A stretch of 64,000 nt of DNA. It comes from Desulfovibrio sp. A2 (GTDB lineage Bacteria > Desulfobacterota > Desulfovibrionia > Desulfovibrionales > Desulfovibrionaceae). Below are positions 60,227 to 64,000 of this stretch, one piece after another. The stretch spans positions 113,168 through 177,167 of the forward strand of contig NZ_AGFG01000019.1 in NCBI RefSeq assembly GCF_000226255.1, written 5' to 3'. Numbering within the stretch: position 1 is the first letter of the stretch; each line of letters begins with the position of its first letter. Below the pieces are notes generated by a model. The model did not search any database, had not been told where the DNA came from, and saw only the letters and a list, made by a program, of their open reading frames with translations. Made by a program: the position numbers and the translations under genes.

Positions 60227-61855
60227 TTAATCCTTGGGCGCGCGCCACCCCGAAAGATACGTTTCGAGGTGTTGCAGTTCCGCGTCGGTGCGGCCCGCAT
60301 CCCAGCCGAGCTCGGCGGCCATGACGCGCGCCACCCCGGGCGCGGCCTGCAGCGTGTGCTCCACGTCCAGCAGGCCCATGGGCAGGCGGCGCACCAGCAC
60401 GTCGACAAGGCGCATGGCCAGTTCGTTGCGCACGATGAAGGCCACTTCGGCCATGATGTGCGGGTGGTCGGGGTGCACCCGGTCGCCCAGGTTCTCGTCC
60501 CGCGCGATGGCCAGCACCTGGCCGGTCTCGTCGCCGTAGGTGCCATGCAGCGCCTTGGCCAGTTCCGCCGGCACGCCGTATTCGCGGGCGATTTCCGTGT
60601 GCCCGCCGGGGATGAACCCGCGCGCGCCGACAACCTTCAGGTGGCGGGTCACGCAGGGGCGCGTCAGGTTCAGGCCGAAGGCCACGTCGGCGCGGTCCAC
60701 GGTGTCCTGGGCCATCATGCGGTAGCTGGTCCACTTGCCACCCGCGATGGTCAAGAGCCCGGCGGGGGAAACCTCGATGACGTGGGTGCGGGCCAGTTCC
60801 TGGGTGCTGCCCTTGCCGGGCGCGAACACCAGCGGCCGCAGCCCGCTCCACACCGCGCGCACGTCCCCCCGCGTGACCGGGCGCGACAGGTACTTGCTGG
60901 CGTAACGCAGCAGGTAGTCGATGTCGGCCACGTCGGGCACGGGATCGTGTTCGGGGTTGGCGTGCTCGTCGGTGGTGCCGAAGACCACGTGATTCTGCCA
61001 CGGTATCATGAACAGCACGCGACCGTCTTCGGTCTTGGGAATCATCAGCGAAAGGTCCGGCGGGGTGAAGCCCGCTTCGAGCACGATATGGATGCCCGAG
61101 CTGACCTTCAGGATTTCCTCCGCGCCGGGGTCGTCCATGCGGCGCACGGTGTCGGCCATGGGGCCGGTGGCGTTGATGATGCCCCTGGCGCGCAGGGTCC
61201 ACGTGTCGCCGGTCAGCATGTCGCGCAGTTCCGCGCCGCGCAGCCGACCGCCTTCCTTGATCAGGCGGGTGACTTCCACGTGGTTGCAGCAGGTGCCGCC
61301 GTGGGCGTTGGCGGTGCGGGCCAGGGCCACGGCCATGCGCGCGTCGTTGAACTGGCCGTCCCAGTAGGTGACGGCGGCCTTGTAGTCGCCCATGCGCAGG
61401 GTGGGGAACATGCGTTCCGCCGCCCGCTTGCCCACGAACCTGCTGTGGCCAAGGCCAAGCCGCCCGGCCAGCAGATCATACAGGGTAAGCCCCGCGAACA
61501 TGTAGCCCGCGTCCTTCCACGTGGGCACCGGCGTCAGCAGGCGCACCGCGTGGGCCAGATGGGGGGCGTTGGCCAGCAGAAAGCCGCGTTCGCGCAGTCC
61601 TTCACGCACCAGACCGAACTGTTCGCGGTCGCATTGCAGTACCGCCTTTTCCAGGTAGCGCACCCCGCCGTGCACCAGTTTGGTGCTGCGGCTGCTGGTG
61701 CCCTGGGCGAAATCGGCCCGATCGACCAGCGCGACGTCCAGCCCGCGCGTTGCCGCATCCACGGCCACGCCGCAACCGGTAGCCCCGCCGCCGATCACCA
61801 GAAGATCGAATTCGCGGCCGGACTTCAGTCGTTCCAGCAACCCTGACCTGTTCAT
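60227..61855 (-). CDS. glpD: FAD-dependent glycerol-3-phosphate dehydrogenase
   Basis: A 542-residue membrane-associated flavoenzyme oxidising glycerol 3-phosphate to dihydroxyacetone phosphate and giving electrons to quinone. The FAD fold starts D-L-L-V-I-G-G-G-A-T-G-C-G-V-A-V-D-A-A near 17-35, followed by the GlpD/GlpA signature V-D-R-A-D-F-A-Q-G-T-S-S-R-S-T-K-L-V-H-G-G near 43-65. The C-terminal DAO domain ends near 520. It overlaps the regulator gene by 4 bases (ATGA). Without a GlpB/GlpC partner in the window it looks more like GlpD than the anaerobic GlpA subunit. Confidence 0.92.
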   Translation of the reverse strand: MNRSGLLERLKSGREFDLLVIGGGATGCGVAVDAATRGLDVALVDRADFAQGTSSRSTKLVHGGVRYLEKAVLQCDREQFGLVREGLRERGFLLANAPHLAHAVRLLTPVPTWKDAGYMFAGLTLYDLLAGRLGLGHSRFVGKRAAERMFPTLRMGDYKAAVTYWDGQFNDARMAVALARTANAHGGTCCNHVEVTRLIKEGGRLRGAELRDMLTGDTWTLRARGIINATGPMADTVRRMDDPGAEEILKVSSGIHIVLEAGFTPPDLSLMIPKTEDGRVLFMIPWQNHVVFGTTDEHANPEHDPVPDVADIDYLLRYASKYLSRPVTRGDVRAVWSGLRPLVFAPGKGSTQELARTHVIEVSPAGLLTIAGGKWTSYRMMAQDTVDRADVAFGLNLTRPCVTRHLKVVGARGFIPGGHTEIAREYGVPAELAKALHGTYGDETGQVLAIARDENLGDRVHPDHPHIMAEVAFIVRNELAMRLVDVLVRRLPMGLLDVEHTLQAAPGVARVMAAELGWDAGRTDAELQHLETYLSGWRAPKD

Positions 61856-62814
61856 GCATCTCCTCCGTGTTCCCGATCGAGCAGGCGCAGCGCGGTGCCC
61901 TCGTCCGTGACCAGCACGTTGACGAAGCCGCCGGTAAGCGCCGCCCTTATGATCGCAGTCTTGTTCTCGCCGCCAGCGGCGGCGATGGTCATTGGTATGG
62001 AGCGCACCTCGTCGAGGCTGGGGCCCATGAAGCAGGCGTTCATGGGGTGGTCGACGGGCACGCCGGATGCGTCGACGAAGGTGCCGAACACCTCGCCGAC
62101 GGCGGTGGTGCGCTGCAACGAACGCACGTCATCCTGGGTTATGGCGCCGAGCACCACGTTGGTGGCGTCGGTGGCAAGCTGGCCTATGCCTATGAGCGCC
62201 ACGTCCACCCGCACCGCCCGCGCGTACACGGAGCGGAACAGCTCCTGCGACTTCAGCAGGCGGCACGATTCCGGGCTGGGGGCGAACATGGGTGCGGCGA
62301 TGTAGTAGGTCTGCGCGGCGGACAGCCGCCGGGCGAAGGTGGCGACTATTTCATAAGGATTGATCACCACGCTGTAGGGCAGGCCGCCATACAGCGAAAC
62401 CACGGTAAGCCCCTGGGCGGGCTTGCGCGGCACGGCGGTGGCGGCGGCGGCAACGGTGGTGCCCCAGCCAAGGCCCAACGAGGAGCCATCGCGCAGCACC
62501 CCGGAAAGGTACTGGGCGGCGGCGTGGCCAAGATTGCGGTTGAGCGATTTCTGCGAGGGGGGCGTGGGGATGACCACGGCGCGGCGCAGGCCGAAGGCGG
62601 CCTCCATGCTGCGCTCAAGCTCGTAGCAGACGGCCCGGTCGGCGTTGACCAGGATCTGCACATAGCCTTCGTCGCGGCAGACCTGAAGCAGCCTGTTGAC
62701 CCGCACCCGGCTGATGCCGAGCCAGTTGGCCACGTCGGACTGGGTCATGCCCTCGACATAGTAGGCCCATGCTATGCGGCTGAGCAGCCCGCGTTCCATG
62801 GGGTCGTGCATCAT
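61852..62814 (-). CDS. SorC/DeoR-type sugar-binding transcriptional regulator of the glp genes
   Basis: A 320-residue regulator of the SorC (CggR-like) family. The N-terminal helix-turn-helix is at about 20-45 (M-T-Q-S-D-V-A-N-W-L-G-I-S-R-V-R-V-N-R-L-L). The rest is a sugar-phosphate-binding NagB-like domain with G-L-G-W-G-T-T near 110 and I-G-I-G-Q-L near 210, so an effector such as glycerol 3-phosphate is likely. GGAG precedes the first of two ATGs at 62814. Its stop overlaps glpD by 4 bases, so regulator and enzyme are made together; it probably controls glpD, glpF and glpK. Confidence 0.88.
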   Translation of the reverse strand: MMHDPMERGLLSRIAWAYYVEGMTQSDVANWLGISRVRVNRLLQVCRDEGYVQILVNADRAVCYELERSMEAAFGLRRAVVIPTPPSQKSLNRNLGHAAAQYLSGVLRDGSSLGLGWGTTVAAAATAVPRKPAQGLTVVSLYGGLPYSVVINPYEIVATFARRLSAAQTYYIAAPMFAPSPESCRLLKSQELFRSVYARAVRVDVALIGIGQLATDATNVVLGAITQDDVRSLQRTTAVGEVFGTFVDASGVPVDHPMNACFMGPSLDEVRSIPMTIAAAGGENKTAIIRAALTGGFVNVLVTDEGTALRLLDREHGGDA

Positions 62815-62942
62815 CTGCGTCTCCTGCCGCGCATGGCGGCGGAAGGTGGTACCGCAGACCCTGCGCGCGTTCCCTGTTTCGTGCCCGGAAGCGGTGCGAA
62901 ACACCGGTTTCCGTCATGGCGCGCGGCCTGCCCGGCACTTTT

Positions 62943-62966
62943 GTTCACAGAACGTACATATGTCAC
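62943..62966. promoter_or_regulatory. Adjacent palindromes, probable glp operator
   Basis: GTTC-ACA-GAAC (62943-62953, perfect) is followed at once by GTACATATGTCAC (62954-62966), nearly perfect around ACATATGT. They lie downstream of the promoter at 62993-63022 and about 130 bases before the regulator start, the expected kind of site for SorC-family autoregulation. Confidence 0.45.
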
Positions 62967-62992
62967 TTTTCTGCGTCATGGCAACAGAAATC

Positions 62993-63022
62993 TTGATATG
63001 GCGCACAGGATTTTTTTGTCAA
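62993..63022 (-). promoter_or_regulatory. Promoter of the regulator-glpD unit
   Basis: Reading the minus strand: perfect TTGACA (63022-63017), 18 bases, TATCAA (62998-62993). It lies in an AT-rich stretch about 180 bases before the regulator start. Confidence 0.6.
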
Positions 63023-63133
63023 AAAAGGTTAATCGCTGCGATTTAAGACAATTAAATTATCATTTTTTGATCAGCCCATGAACATATTTGCTTCCATTTT
63101 TTAATGTGCACACCCCTCTTTCTCCTGCGCCAT

Positions 63134-63165
63134 AAAAAAACCGGCGGCTCGGGAGGAGCCACCGG
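63134..63165 (-). terminator. Terminator after ssb
   Basis: On the minus strand a 10-bp stem with one G-T pair (63156-63165 with 63141-63150) is followed by seven T. A second hairpin GGGGCCGCC/GGCGGCCCC (63182-63203) sits between it and the ssb stop. Together they form a double terminator. Confidence 0.9.
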
Positions 63166-63214
63166 GGGTGCGCAAGGCAAAGGGGCCGCCCTGCGGCGGC
63201 CCCATGCAAACTGG

Positions 63215-63751
63215 CTAGAACGGCACGTCGTCCATGCCGCTGGCTTCGGAGGGGAAGGCCGGTCCGAGATCCTCGTCCGCGCCGTAAGGGTCGCCCTGCG
63301 GGGCCTGACGGCGCTGGCCGCCCTGGCCTCCCTGTCCGGCCTGGGCACCACCCTGACCGGCGGGCTGCTGATAGGACCGCCGGGGAGCACCGCCGCCTTC
63401 GGCGGGCTGGGCGCCCGCGCCCTCGCCGCGCCGGTCGAGGAACTGGACGCGCTGGGCCTTGATTTCGGTGGAGTAGCGGTCCTGGCCGTTCTGATCCTGC
63501 CACTTGCGGGTTTGCAGGCTGCCTTCGACAAAGACAAGGCTGCCCTTGCCGAGGTAGTTGGCGCAGTTTTCCGCCGCGCGCTGAAAGACCACCACGGTGT
63601 GCCACTCCACGCGGTCGACCTTGTTGCCGTCGCGGTCGGTGTACGATTCGTCGGTGGCGATGCGCAGGTTGGCGATGGGGGTGCCGTTCTGGGCGTAGCG
63701 CAGTTCGGGGTCGCGGCCGAGACGTCCTATGATCATGACCTTGTTGAGCAT
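63215..63751 (-). CDS. ssb: Single-stranded DNA-binding protein Ssb
   Basis: A 178-residue SSB. The OB fold is at about 1-108: M-L-N-K-V-M-I-I-G-R-L-G-R-D-P-E-L-R at the start, V-E-W-H-T-V-V-V-F near 48-56, L-G-K-G-S-L-V-F-V-E-G near 67-77 and K-W-Q-D-Q-N-G near 83. A Gly/Gln-rich disordered linker follows, then the acidic tip M-D-D-V-P-F by which SSB recruits repair and replication proteins. AAGGAAA precedes ATG 63751. The 250 bases beyond it to the window edge hold no gene I can support. Confidence 0.95.
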   Translation of the reverse strand: MLNKVMIIGRLGRDPELRYAQNGTPIANLRIATDESYTDRDGNKVDRVEWHTVVVFQRAAENCANYLGKGSLVFVEGSLQTRKWQDQNGQDRYSTEIKAQRVQFLDRRGEGAGAQPAEGGGAPRRSYQQPAGQGGAQAGQGGQGGQRRQAPQGDPYGADEDLGPAFPSEASGMDDVPF

Positions 63752-64000
63752 GCGTATTTCCTTGCGATGGTCTGCTTTGTATGCGGAGGGGCGGGACGGC
63801 ATGCGCCATCCCTATGGGGTGATACCGTGGGATGCATTTTGTCGCAACCGTGATGCGCGGCGAAGACGGGCCTTGGTCATCCCCTGCCTTGCCCGAGCGG
63901 GTCCGCACGTCAGCCGAAATGCCGACTGCTCGCCCCATTTACTTCCCCTACCCCACAATTGAAAAGTTTGTGGGTGGGGAAGGGGGTCGGGGGGAAGGGG

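Larger units (their letters stand above)
62815..63214. other. Regulatory region of the glp unit and 3' region of ssb
   Basis: This 400-base gap holds the glp regulator promoter (62993-63022), adjacent palindromes (62943-62966), an AT-rich stretch (about 62980-63080) and two terminators of ssb (63134-63165 and 63182-63203). No further gene is seen. Confidence 0.6.

Overview
The window looks like chromosome of a high-GC sulfate-reducing deltaproteobacterium, Desulfovibrio or Nitratidesulfovibrio type (D. vulgaris-like). The gene content and order fit: a cheB-HEAT-cheR-parA-cheW-cheY-cheA block, a regulator-glpD-glpF-glpK block, thiSGH-thiF-thiE under thi-box leaders, and sigma-28 flagellin control. 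The assignment rests on recognised families and remembered gene order, not on a search. No phage, insertion sequence or CRISPR array is visible, and nearly everything reads as core chromosome.

Layout. 1-8.8 kb (+): the 3' end of phosphofructokinase, an AddA/AddB-like helicase-nuclease pair and a nitronate monooxygenase family flavoprotein. 8.8-15.3 kb (-): one long unit, cpoB-like, dprA, a small HD-GYP-front-like protein, an HDOD protein, a degenerate Rec-GGDEF protein and a Xer recombinase. 15.7-16.6 kb (+): an eight-helix membrane protein of unknown role. 16.7-26.1 kb (-): a chemotaxis operon read from cheB to cheA. 26.3-33 kb (+): tRNA-Pro(CGG), a HigBA-type toxin-antitoxin pair, an NlpC/P60 hydrolase, a GNAT protein, a PQQ-type sugar dehydrogenase, two small envelope proteins, and flagellin behind a near-consensus sigma-28 promoter. 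33.2-37.3 kb (-): RelA/SpoT and a family 5 solute-binding lipoprotein. 37.6-40.8 kb (+): a SWIM-SNF2 helicase. 41.1-43.4 kb (-): CheW and an MCP. 43.9-46.9 kb (+): an orphan controller-protein-like regulator with its operator, then two EF-hand proteins. 47.1-51.6 kb (-): the thiamine thiazole operon thiSGHFE behind two tandem TPP riboswitches. 51.8-57.2 kb: a universal stress protein, an AraC regulator overlapping an EamA transporter, and an SLC10-type transporter divergent from a second AraC regulator. 57.4-62.8 kb (-): glycerol catabolism (SorC regulator, glpD, glpF, glpK). 63.2-63.75 kb (-): ssb.

The most interesting observations are non-coding. A 76-77 nt conserved core occurs three times (258-334 +, 8659-8734 +, 47937-48013 -), each time just after a stop codon and in the sense direction of the gene before it. 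Its stems keep pairing while their sequence changes, which suggests an undescribed structured RNA or repeat family. A restriction-modification-style controller protein has a textbook-looking C-box operator but no R-M genes beside it. The thiazole operon has two TPP aptamers in series, the first with its own terminator. Several nested palindromes and a 13-G tract are also noted.
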